DNA from: Streptomyces sp. 130 | GTDB taxonomy: Bacteria > Actinomycetota > Actinomycetes > Streptomycetales > Streptomycetaceae | Assembly: GCF_007096885.1 (NCBI RefSeq) | Contig: NZ_VJNO01000006.1 | Span: 124,001-188,000, forward strand | Length of the DNA: 64,000 bases | Direction of reading: 5' to 3' | Shown: one piece after another, positions 43,859 through 51,568 of the stretch | How positions within the stretch are numbered: position 1 is the stretch's first letter | Layout: each line of letters opens with the position of its first letter | The notes under the pieces: model-generated | Databases searched by the model: none | What the model was told of the DNA's origin: nothing | Seen by the model: only the letters and a program-made list of their open reading frames with translations | Translations under genes and position numbers: made by a program

Positions 43859-45955
43859 CTACTCCTCGTGCGGGCGGTGGTACCGGAACGTGGGGATCGG
43901 CCCGGGGCCCGGGGGAATCAGGGCCTGGGTCTGCCGGGGCACCGTCGCCGGTGCGATCCGGTGGCGGGGCGGTACGCAGGTGCGCGGTGTGAAGACCCAC
44001 ATGCCTTGCGACAGGGTGGCCCCGAGCACGCGGTCCTTGTCCCGCAACCAGGGATATCTGCCCTGCAACTCGACGTAGTTGTCGTTGGTGACCACGATTC
44101 CGCGCGTGTCCTCCGCGATCGCCGTGACCAGCGCGTCCCCCTTGCCCTCGGTTCCGGCCGGGGGCTGGCTCAGCTCCCCTGTGGAGAGCGCCGAGTCCAC
44201 GGCGGCGCGTTCCTCCTCCGCGACCTTGTGTCTGAAGGTGGCGTCGACGACCACGTGCAGCACGGCGTCGGGATACCGCGAGGCCAGGGCGTCGCGGGCG
44301 GACAGCAGCTGTGCGTAGGAAGGCCGGTCGTCGCTGCCGTACACCCCGGGCTGCCGCGGCGACCTGCCGATCCACGCCAGGTTGGAGCCGTCCAGCACGA
44401 GCACGGCGGGCGCCGAGCCCGCGTCGCGCTTCCCGGGCTGGGCCGGCAGCGGCCTGCGGGTGGTGCTGCCCGTGAGCAGATCCTCGAGTTCCCTGCTCAC
44501 CGCGGGGGTGGGACCGCCGGAGCTGAAGCTCTTGACCTCTTCGTTCAGCACCTCCTCGCCGGTGCGTTCAAGGGTCGCCTTGACGTGGAGAAGGCCGTTC
44601 GTGTCGTACGTGTACTCCAGCAGGAACCGGGAGTCCTCACGGGCCCGGGGTTCCCGATAGGTGAGCCGGAGGTCTGTCAACCGCACGTTGTCGGGGTGGT
44701 CCAGCGGCCGTTCCGGGTCGCCCTCCCAGATCTCCACGGCGAGTTCACGGGCGTTGTCCCGGCGCGGCGTGTAGTTCTTGCGCTCCTTCCACGGCAGCGG
44801 GGAGTTGCGCGGAATGATCTGACTGAACTTCCGCTGTCCGGTGTCGTCCGTGACGACCGTGCCCAGGGCATGGCTCGTCGCCACCTGGATCACGCCTTCC
44901 ACCTCCCCCGACAGCACAGCCGCCGCGATGGAGGCGCCGCGGGCGACCGCCGTCATGGGGTTGCAGACGTCGACCTCGACGGGCTGCTGCTGCATGACCT
45001 CGGCGACCGCCGCGCGGACGCTCGGGATCTGGCTGGTGCCCCCGATCATCAGCACCGCGTCCACATCCAGCGGTGCCATGTGCAGGTCGGTGAGACACTG
45101 CTGGACCGGTGCGAGAGCGCGGTCCACGAGGTCGGTGACGGCCTCCTCCAATTCCTCCTGCCACACCGTGACTTCGTCCCCGTCCGGAGTCGTGATCCTG
45201 ACGGAGTCCTCGGACGACAGGCGGATCTTGCTGCGCTCCACATCCAGTGCGAACTGGCGTTCCTGCCCGGGGGTCCACACCGATCGTGCCGGGGCCCGTT
45301 CGAGGATCAGGTCACGCAGGCGGCGGTCGATCTCCAGACCGCCCAGCTCGGTCACGCCCCGTGACGCGAGCTCTTCGAAGAAGCCGTCCTGGTAGTCGAG
45401 CACGGTGACGTCGATCGTGCCGCCGCCCCAGTCGAAGACCAGGATCGTACGGGCCTCCTGCAGTTCGTGCACGTACGAGATCGCCGCCGCCGTCGGCTCG
45501 TTGAGCAGCGCCAGGACCTCGATGCCCGCGAACTGCGCGGCGGCGCGCGTGCGGTAGCGGGCGGCGCCCGTGGCGTTCGCGGGCACGGTGATCACAGCCC
45601 GGTCGATGGCGGCGAGGTTGTCCTCCGCGCCCTTGCGCATGGCCTGGAAGACACCGGCGGCCACCGTCGTCGCCGCGAACCTGCGGCCCTGGATCGTGAC
45701 GTACTCGTCGTCCTTCAGAAGCCGCTTGCAGGCCTCGGCCGCCTCCTCCGAGCGCAGCTTGGCCTCCCAGCCGAACAACGCTCCCCGGCGCAGCGAACTG
45801 ATGCCCACCACCGAGGGGAAGAGGTACTCGAAGCCGGGGTGACGCCAGTCGGCGTCGATGTGCTGGGCGTCGAGCAGCAGCACATCGGCGTCGTCGCCCA
45901 GCCACTGGGCCACCACGGAGTTCGTGGTGCCGAAATCGATCCCGGTGGCGGTCAC
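43859..45955 (-). CDS. Hsp70 fused to a NYN/Zc3h12a-like RNase domain
   Basis: 698 residues. The N-terminal part is a full Hsp70: phosphate-1 loop GIDFGTTNSV (5-14), phosphate-2 loop VFDWGGGTIDV (173-183), adenosine motif MIGGTSQIPSV (303-313), and a beta-type substrate domain (RNSPLPWKERKNYTPRRDNA, 383-402, then TNGLLHVKA). After a short linker, residues 515-658 match a NYN/PIN-fold RNase of the Zc3h12a (Regnase) type: VLVLDGSNLAW (518-528) with the first catalytic Asp, HVVVDATF, KGDALVTAIAED (605-616) and GIVVTNDNYVELQGRYPW. The usual helical lid is absent, so the RNase takes its place. Its start overlaps the stop of the GrpE-like gene. Confidence 0.85.
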   Translation of the reverse strand: MTATGIDFGTTNSVVAQWLGDDADVLLLDAQHIDADWRHPGFEYLFPSVVGISSLRRGALFGWEAKLRSEEAAEACKRLLKDDEYVTIQGRRFAATTVAAGVFQAMRKGAEDNLAAIDRAVITVPANATGAARYRTRAAAQFAGIEVLALLNEPTAAAISYVHELQEARTILVFDWGGGTIDVTVLDYQDGFFEELASRGVTELGGLEIDRRLRDLILERAPARSVWTPGQERQFALDVERSKIRLSSEDSVRITTPDGDEVTVWQEELEEAVTDLVDRALAPVQQCLTDLHMAPLDVDAVLMIGGTSQIPSVRAAVAEVMQQQPVEVDVCNPMTAVARGASIAAAVLSGEVEGVIQVATSHALGTVVTDDTGQRKFSQIIPRNSPLPWKERKNYTPRRDNARELAVEIWEGDPERPLDHPDNVRLTDLRLTYREPRAREDSRFLLEYTYDTNGLLHVKATLERTGEEVLNEEVKSFSSGGPTPAVSRELEDLLTGSTTRRPLPAQPGKRDAGSAPAVLVLDGSNLAWIGRSPRQPGVYGSDDRPSYAQLLSARDALASRYPDAVLHVVVDATFRHKVAEEERAAVDSALSTGELSQPPAGTEGKGDALVTAIAEDTRGIVVTNDNYVELQGRYPWLRDKDRVLGATLSQGMWVFTPRTCVPPRHRIAPATVPRQTQALIPPGPGPIPTFRYHRPHEE

Positions 45956-46566
45956 ATGCCCTCCCCGTCCGTCGCCTCGTCGGCGGCGTCGGAGTCAGCC
46001 CCTCCGCCGGGGCCGGGCAGCCGGCGCAGTTGCCCGGAGAGCACCAGTTTGCCGGTCGCCTGGTCCACGTAGGCCGGACGCAGCACCTCGAACGCCTCTC
46101 CCTCGCCCTCCACCACCACGAAGAGCTCGTGCTCCCCCTCGGGCGCGTCCACGCACCGCACCCCCTGGTCCAGCAGGGCGGCGCGGATGCCCTTGCGGAG
46201 CGAACCGGCGCTCTGGTGGGGCGCTCCGGCGAGCAGATCGACCTCGACCATCCGGGCCAGGTACTCCTCCCGCGAGCGGAACGCCTCCAGAACGGCCTGG
46301 CGCAGGGCGGCCGTCAGAGCGGCCTGGGTGGGCCGCCCCTCCTCCGGGAGAGCGGCCAGGAGGTCCGTCGCCCGCTCGGTGAAACGGGAGAGCAGCTTGG
46401 GAGGGCTCAGCAGTTCCTCGGGACGGTAGGTGCGCGGGGAGTCCTTGGGAGCGTCGGCCGCCATCCGCCGCTTCTCCCGACGGTGTTTGAGCCCGTTGTT
46501 CCCCTTGGGGGCAACCCGCTTGGGGGCGGCCTTCTGGACCCGTCGGCTGCGGGGCACCTTGTTCAC
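45952..46566 (-). CDS. GrpE-like nucleotide exchange factor candidate
   Basis: 204 residues. A basic disordered N-terminus is followed by helices (SRFTERATDLLAALPEEG, REEYLARMVEVDLLA) and a small beta domain (ELFVVVEGEGEAFEVLRPAY, VDQATGKLVLSGQLRRL). The order of a helical part and a C-terminal beta part ending in a PGYVD...G-like strand resembles GrpE. The gene sits directly in front of the Hsp70 with a 4-nt overlap. Sequence similarity alone is weak, so this assignment leans on context. It should assist ADP release from the Hsp70. Confidence 0.5.
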   Translation of the reverse strand: MNKVPRSRRVQKAAPKRVAPKGNNGLKHRREKRRMAADAPKDSPRTYRPEELLSPPKLLSRFTERATDLLAALPEEGRPTQAALTAALRQAVLEAFRSREEYLARMVEVDLLAGAPHQSAGSLRKGIRAALLDQGVRCVDAPEGEHELFVVVEGEGEAFEVLRPAYVDQATGKLVLSGQLRRLPGPGGGADSDAADEATDGEGM

Positions 46567-48200
46567 TGTGTGTGCATCCTTGAGTTGCGGTCGGGGCGCC
46601 GGGGCGCGTTGAGCAGGTGGGGCAGCAGATCCGCCACCGCCCGCTGCCGTACGAGCCCGAGGCCTTCGGGGGAGCGGGGTGGCGTTCGCCTGGGCAACGG
46701 GGCCAGGGGCGGGACCAGGGTGACCGGCACCGCGTCCGGAAGCTCGAACACGTCCGGGTCGAGCGGGAGCACGAAGAAGCCGGACCAGTCCTCGTCGCGC
46801 TCGGCGTCCCGGATGCGTTTCATCGCGCTGTTGAGCCGCGCGCCCATGTCCACGTCCTGGAGGTGTTCCCGACGGAGGTCCCGGTACCGGGCCTCCCAGC
46901 TCCGTGCGCCGTGCGGAAGCCCGAGGTCCAGGTAGGGGTTGGACGCCGCCGGTCTTTCGTTACGGGAGAGCTCCTGCCGATGCTTCAACAGGCGGAGGTT
47001 GGAGTCGACCGGTTGGCGCGGTCCGCTGATCTCCTCCAGCGCGGCGGTCGCCGCGCCCAGCTCCTCCCGGAGCAGCAGCGTGTACGCGTGGAAGTTGAGC
47101 GCCTCGGCCCGGTAGTCCGGGGCGGCCGTCTTGAACGATTTCAGCTTGTCGATCTGGGACGACGCACGGCCGAGGTCGTTCATGCACAGCAGGTCGTAGG
47201 CCTGGCGCAGGGCCATGAGCGCGTGCAGCGGCGACCGAGAGGGGTTGACGGCCGCCTTGGGTTCCCACAGGGAGAAGATGAGCCGCCACAACCCCCGGTC
47301 CTCCCAGATGTCCTGGTCCCAGTTGCCGACGTCCACCCCGTCCAGGAGCCGGCGCAGCCGGAGCACCAGATCGCGGGGCAGCTCCCTCTCGAGTTCCTTC
47401 ACCACCGAGGTGTCGCCGTCGGCGACGCGCTCCAGGAGGTCGTACACGTCTCCGGCCGAGGGCAGCGGCTCGCCCCCGGCGAGGAAGGCGCTCCGCCGCT
47501 GCCACGCCGTCCATTCCAGTGCGGTCGCCTGCTCGGCGGTCACCTGCTCGGGTACGAGCCGGGCCTTGAGATACGCGTGCTCCGCCTCCTCGGCCCGGCA
47601 CTGCCACGGCTGGTGCTCGGGGCCGACCGCCCCGGCGTCGATGAGGTCGTCGAGAACGCTCAGCGGTATCCAGGGAAGCACGCGCGGCAGCAGCCGAGGC
47701 GGGAAGGCGGGTATCGCGTCCGCCGCGAACGCCCCGAGGAGGGCGACGGCCCCGTAGGGGTCCTCGCTCCCGGAGGCGGCGAGCGCGTCGCCGCCCGCTG
47801 CCAGGGCGGTGAGCCTCTGCTCCCCGGTCTCGGACAGCCACAGGAAGCCGCCCGCGTGGGCAGCGGTGAGCGTCGCGGCGACCGTGGCCTCAGGGGCCCG
47901 TTCGAGGACGGACCGCACGGCGGGCAGCAGCCGGCTGTCAGGTTCGTCGCGCAGGGCGGCGGCCAGGGCATCGTGCGTGGCGTCCTCGGCGAGCGGAAGG
48001 AGTTCCCGGAGCAGGGCGTGCGCCCGCAGTACCGCCGGGGCGCCGAACACCCCTGCCTTGCGCCACCTGCGTACGGTGAACCCGTCGACCCCCGCGTCCG
48101 CGCTCTGGGCGGCCCGGCGCTCCCTGAGCACCCTCAGCCGCTCGCGCTCCCGCGCGACCGCCTCGGCCCGCGTCCCGCCGCCCGGCGGAAGGTTCGTCAC
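46563..48200 (-). CDS. Helical-repeat protein with C-terminal J-domain-like segment
   Basis: 545 residues. The first 420 are helical and repeat-like, with an ADYRAEAL-type TPR feel (ALMALRQAYDLLCMNDLGRA, APDYRAEALNFHAYTLLLRE). Residues 421-471 (NPYLDLGLPHGARSWEARYR, DLRREHLQDVDMGARLNSAM, KRIRDAERDE) follow the J-domain pattern NPY-x2-LGL ... YR-x-L-x3-H ... A-x2-IRDAER. The HPD tripeptide is replaced by HLQD, so stimulation of Hsp70 may be altered. The GTG overlaps the preceding stop (GTGA). With the GrpE-like and Hsp70 genes it completes a dedicated chaperone trio. Confidence 0.7.
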   Translation of the reverse strand: MTNLPPGGGTRAEAVARERERLRVLRERRAAQSADAGVDGFTVRRWRKAGVFGAPAVLRAHALLRELLPLAEDATHDALAAALRDEPDSRLLPAVRSVLERAPEATVAATLTAAHAGGFLWLSETGEQRLTALAAGGDALAASGSEDPYGAVALLGAFAADAIPAFPPRLLPRVLPWIPLSVLDDLIDAGAVGPEHQPWQCRAEEAEHAYLKARLVPEQVTAEQATALEWTAWQRRSAFLAGGEPLPSAGDVYDLLERVADGDTSVVKELERELPRDLVLRLRRLLDGVDVGNWDQDIWEDRGLWRLIFSLWEPKAAVNPSRSPLHALMALRQAYDLLCMNDLGRASSQIDKLKSFKTAAPDYRAEALNFHAYTLLLREELGAATAALEEISGPRQPVDSNLRLLKHRQELSRNERPAASNPYLDLGLPHGARSWEARYRDLRREHLQDVDMGARLNSAMKRIRDAERDEDWSGFFVLPLDPDVFELPDAVPVTLVPPLAPLPRRTPPRSPEGLGLVRQRAVADLLPHLLNAPRRPDRNSRMHTQ

Positions 48201-48571
48201 CGTCCGGCTCCTTCGTGGCGGGGGCCGCGACCGGGAGGCGGTGTGAGGGACGAGGTGTAGGTCTCGCCGTCCACGAGGGGCTTCTCCAGGTCCAGGCCGG
48301 CCGTGGCCATGCGGGCGTACTCGGTGAGCACGAGGCGCTTGGTGCGGTATTCGCCGAACTTGTTGATCTCGTTGTTCTTCAGACCGCCCGACTCCGACTG
48401 GAAGTCGATCCGGCCTCCGGTGTGGCGGCGGAGGATCGTCTTCACGGCGACCTTGCGCTCGGGCGCGCCCTCGGGGGCCCGCAGGTCCTCGGCCTGATGG
48501 ACCTCCCCCATGTTGCCCCTGCCGATGACACGCACGATGCGGAATCTGCCGTCGACGAGCTCGTGGCTCAC
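48197..48571 (-). CDS. Protein-kinase N-lobe only (truncated kinase)
   Basis: 124 residues. The start DGRFRIVRVIGRGNMGEVHQ has a good Gly-rich loop, and VAVKTILRR carries the ATP-binding lysine, as in bacterial Ser/Thr kinases. After that the sequence departs from any kinase: no alpha-C Glu, HRD or DFG motifs, only about 75 residues (GLKNNEINKFGEYRTKRLVL and on). Codon use is normal throughout and the stop overlaps the next start, so it appears to be an expressed gene. It may be a diverged or internally deleted kinase that kept ATP binding or a docking role. It is the first gene of the operon. Confidence 0.65.
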   Translation of the reverse strand: MSHELVDGRFRIVRVIGRGNMGEVHQAEDLRAPEGAPERKVAVKTILRRHTGGRIDFQSESGGLKNNEINKFGEYRTKRLVLTEYARMATAGLDLEKPLVDGETYTSSLTPPPGRGPRHEGAGR

Positions 48572-48696
48572 TGCCGCTCCTCTGCCCTCTGCCCGCGTTC
48601 ACCTGCTGGTCTTCCTGCCGCCCGCCCATCGTGCCAGAGCGGTCGGTGAGGCAGGTCACTGTACACGAAGTGGGGGAACCGGTGAGAATTCGATCT

Positions 48697-48711
48697 GTTG
48701 ACGGTGTCAAC
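48697..48711 (-). promoter_or_regulatory. Island operator, copy 3: GTTGAC-ACC-GTCAAC
   Basis: On the minus strand GTTGACACCGTCAAC, a perfect palindrome in its 6-bp arms, 125 nt upstream of the first gene of the chaperone-GTPase operon. It includes TTGACA. A further GTTGAC half-site lies 11 nt upstream of it, at 48717-48722. Confidence 0.7.
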
Positions 48712-48931
48712 CGGCGGTCAACTGGCAGGTGCCGGGGTGGCTGAGAAATGGGTGGGCGGGGGCTGCGCGTACATGTAGACGCGGACTCTCCGGGTGTGGA
48801 AAAGGTTGCATCGACCCGTGAAGAAAATGTGTCGGCCGCGCCGCCTGTGACCGTCTTCCGGGCAAGCGGTTCGCCGGGCCTTGCCGGGGCTGTCAAGTTC
48901 CGTCAAGCGGGGGTCCGGTGCGCCGGGCACC

Positions 48932-48947
48932 TTTGGTCCAGACCTAT
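48932..48947 (+). promoter_or_regulatory. DasR-responsive element / chitinase operator
   Basis: TTTGGTCCAGACCTA contains TGGTCCAGACCT, the form of the direct-repeat operator of Streptomyces chitinase genes and of the DasR (GlcN-6-P-responsive GntR regulator) binding consensus. It lies about 130 nt before the chitinase start. Only one copy is seen. Confidence 0.75.
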
Positions 48948-49078
48948 TGACGGGCCCTTGGCCCCCTTCTACGATCCCGTCGATCGCCGGACTGCGTGCC
49001 TCCTCTTCATCGGGGCCGCGCGTCCCCGCCCCTCCCGCACGCTCACGCCCGTGGCACGTCGCCAGAATGGAGCACAGC

Positions 49079-50698
49079 ATGTTCCGTCGGAGGATTCGTA
49101 CGCTGCCGGAGGCAGATGACGGGCGCTCGGCCGCCGTCCTGACCCGGACGGTCGCCGGGGTGAGCGCCGCCGCCCTCGTCGGTGCCTGCGTCGCGCTGGT
49201 CGGTTCCGGTTCGGCCGGCGCCGCCGACGCCGCCAACCTGGTGACCAACTCCGGTTTCGAGAGCGGCCTTTCCGGCTGGTCCTGCACCGATGGTTCCGGC
49301 CAGGTCACCAGCAGCCCTGCGCACTCCGGCGCGTCCGCGCTGAAGGCCACGCCGTCCGGCCTGGGCAACGCCCAGTGCAGCCAGACGGTCAGCGTGCGGC
49401 CGAACTCGACGTACACGTTGAGCGCCTTCGTCCAGGGCAGTTACGTGTACCTCGGCGCCGACGGCACCGGTGCGGCCACCGAACCGCGGACCTGGACGCC
49501 CAGTTCCCCGTCGTACAGCAAGCTGAGCGTCGACTTCACCACCGGTGCGAACACCACCTCGGTGACGGTCTACCTGCACGGCTGGTACGGGACGCCCGCC
49601 TACTTCGCGGACGACGTGTCGCTCACCGGCCCCGGTGGCACGACGCCCCCGCCGACCACGCCCCCGCCCACCGACCCGCCCACCACGCCCCCGCCCACCG
49701 ACCCGCCGACGACTCCGCCGCCCACCGACCCCCCGGGTGACGCCACCTGTGCCACAAAGCCGAAGCCGGCCGGCAAGGTGCTCCAGGGGTACTGGGAGAA
49801 CTGGGACGGCGCCTCGAACGGCGTGCACCCCGGCATGGGCTGGGTCCCCATCACCGACAGCCGGATCGCCCAGCACGGCTACAACGTCATCAACGCCGCC
49901 TTCCCGGTGATCCTCTCGGACGGGACCGTCCTGTGGGAGGACGGCATGGACGTGGGCGTGAAGGTCTCGACGCCGGCGGAGATGTGCCAGGCCAAGGCGA
50001 ACGGCGCCACGCTCCTGATGTCCATCGGCGGCGCCGCCGCGGGCATCGACCTGTCGTCGAGCAAGGTCGCCGACCGCTTCGTGGAGACGGTCGTCCCGAT
50101 CCTCAAGAAGTACAACTTCGACGGGATCGACATCGACATCGAGACCGGTCTGTCCGGGAGCGGGAACATCAACACGCTGTCCGCCTCCCAGTCCAACCTG
50201 ATCCGCATCATCGACGGCGTGCTGGCCAAGATGCCGGCGGGCTTCGGCCTGACCATGGCGCCCGAGACCGCGTACGTCACCGGCGGCAGCGTCACCTACG
50301 GGTCCATCTGGGGCGCGTACCTGCCGATCATCAAGAAGTACGTCGACAACGGCCGGCTGTGGTGGCTCAACATGCAGTACTACAACGGCAGCATGTACGG
50401 CTGCTCCGGTGACTCGTACTCCGCCGGCACCGTGGAGGGCTTCGCCGCTCAGACCACCTGCCTCAACAACGGCCTGACCATCCAGGGCACCACGATCAAG
50501 GTGCCGTACGACAAGCAGGTGCCCGGTCTTCCGGCCCAGCCCGGCGCGGGCGGCGGCTACATGGCGCCCAGCCAGGTCGGCCAGGCGTGGAACACGTTCA
50601 ACGGCTCGCTCAAGGGCCTCATGACGTGGTCCCTCAACTGGGACGGCTCGAAGGGCTGGTCCTTCGGCGACAACGTCAAGTCCCTGCAGGGCCGCTAG
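49079..50698 (+). CDS. Secreted GH18 chitinase with N-terminal CBM
   Basis: 539 residues. An export signal with a hydrophobic core (SAAALVGACVALVGSG) ends near residue 50. A beta-sandwich carbohydrate-binding module (NLVTNSGFESGLSGW to DDVSLTG) follows, then a Pro/Thr linker made of PPTDPPTTP repeats. The GH18 catalytic domain has the active site FDGIDIDIETG (D-x-x-D-x-D-x-E) and SIGGAA. It hydrolyses chitin outside the cell. The ATG at 49079 has GGAG 6 nt upstream, and control by N-acetylglucosamine through DasR is likely. A hairpin follows the gene. Confidence 0.93.
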   Translation: MFRRRIRTLPEADDGRSAAVLTRTVAGVSAAALVGACVALVGSGSAGAADAANLVTNSGFESGLSGWSCTDGSGQVTSSPAHSGASALKATPSGLGNAQCSQTVSVRPNSTYTLSAFVQGSYVYLGADGTGAATEPRTWTPSSPSYSKLSVDFTTGANTTSVTVYLHGWYGTPAYFADDVSLTGPGGTTPPPTTPPPTDPPTTPPPTDPPTTPPPTDPPGDATCATKPKPAGKVLQGYWENWDGASNGVHPGMGWVPITDSRIAQHGYNVINAAFPVILSDGTVLWEDGMDVGVKVSTPAEMCQAKANGATLLMSIGGAAAGIDLSSSKVADRFVETVVPILKKYNFDGIDIDIETGLSGSGNINTLSASQSNLIRIIDGVLAKMPAGFGLTMAPETAYVTGGSVTYGSIWGAYLPIIKKYVDNGRLWWLNMQYYNGSMYGCSGDSYSAGTVEGFAAQTTCLNNGLTIQGTTIKVPYDKQVPGLPAQPGAGGGYMAPSQVGQAWNTFNGSLKGLMTWSLNWDGSKGWSFGDNVKSLQGR

Positions 50699-50713
50699 GG
50701 TCCGGGAGAGGCT

Positions 50714-50747
50714 GATGCGTCCGGCTCCCCACGGGGCCGGACGCATC
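50714..50747. terminator. Terminator after chitinase
   Basis: GATGCGTCCGGC (50714-50725) pairs with GCCGGACGCATC (50736-50747), a perfect 12-bp stem with a 10-nt loop, 15 nt after the chitinase stop. Confidence 0.8.
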
Positions 50748-50848
50748 GGTGCGTGAGGGCCCCGTCCGGCGGGCCGCGTCCGCCGAGCGGGGCCCGGGCC
50801 GCCGCCCCCTCGAACGCGGCCCGCACGGCCGGGTGGTGCTCCCCGGTC

Positions 50849-51130
50849 TCACCGGGCGTCTTCGCCGGCCGCGCCGGCAGGCGGCGAGCCCCGCACGCCG
50901 CTGACGCCGAGACCGTTACGGCTACGGGCGTTGGCGTCGGCCACGCGGGCGCTCAGCGACTCGGCCGGGCCGAGCGTCCGCAGACGGGCCGGGTCCGCGT
51001 CCCACGCGCGGCCACCGCCGAGCGGGCGGAGCTGGAGGCGGGCACCTTCACGGCCCGTCACCAGGCCCACCCGGCCGCTCCCGGAGTCGTACACGGCCGT
51101 CCCCACGCGAGGGACACCGGCGTCGGTCAC
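50849..51130 (-). CDS. Small conserved Streptomyces protein, 93 residues
   Basis: The start GTG 51130 overlaps the preceding stop (GTGA). The sequence VGTAVYDSGSGRVGLVTGRE, then LRPLGGGRAWDADPARLRTL and ARVADANARS, resembles the short hypothetical proteins found beside XRE-DUF397 pairs in Streptomyces. A small beta-barrel-like fold is likely. Function unknown. Confidence 0.7.
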   Translation of the reverse strand: MTDAGVPRVGTAVYDSGSGRVGLVTGREGARLQLRPLGGGRAWDADPARLRTLGPAESLSARVADANARSRNGLGVSGVRGSPPAGAAGEDAR

Positions 51131-51390
51131 CTGGTCGTTCCGTTCCTGATCGCCTCGGCGAGGGCGTGTGCCACGGGGGCGGAGCAGATGCCGAGGTTGA
51201 CCAGGGCGTACTCGGCCGGCCGGACACGGCCCTCGTTCTCCGCGTCCGGCCACGGGGTGCGTACGTCCATCGCGGGCAGCTGGATGCCGGCGGCGGTCAG
51301 AGCGGCGGCGAGATCGTCGCGCGCCGCCAGCGCCTCCTGGATCTTGGGCGACCGGCGGGGGAGGGACGGCTTCTGCGACGGCGAGGTCAT
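51127..51390 (-). CDS. Small conserved Streptomyces protein, 87 residues
   Basis: ATG 51390 follows GGAAGAGA. The protein is soluble with a helical start (PKIQEALAARDDLAAALTAA) and a conserved-looking VRPAEYALVNLGICSAPVAH. It forms a two-gene unit with the 93-residue protein, divergent from the XRE regulator at 51569. Such small genes usually travel with XRE-DUF397 pairs; function unknown. Confidence 0.7.
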   Translation of the reverse strand: MTSPSQKPSLPRRSPKIQEALAARDDLAAALTAAGIQLPAMDVRTPWPDAENEGRVRPAEYALVNLGICSAPVAHALAEAIRNGTTR

Positions 51391-51568
51391 GGCGGGTCTC
51401 TTCCTTCGGTTGTTCTTTCGTGGATTCCTCAGTCCGCCCCCACGCCCGGTACTACGGTGCGTGAGGGGAGCGTTACGAGAATGACCCGGCCGGAGACGTG
51501 ACACACCACGGCCGGACCGTGTTTCTCCAGCGGGTCCCCCACGTTCCACACGTTCCACGGAGGGCGAG

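Noticed and set aside
40884..44078. Plus-strand open frame of over 1000 codons opposite the large GTPase gene
   Set aside because: The minus-strand frame has GTPase motifs in order, while this frame is Arg/Gly/Gln-rich with no motif; shadow.
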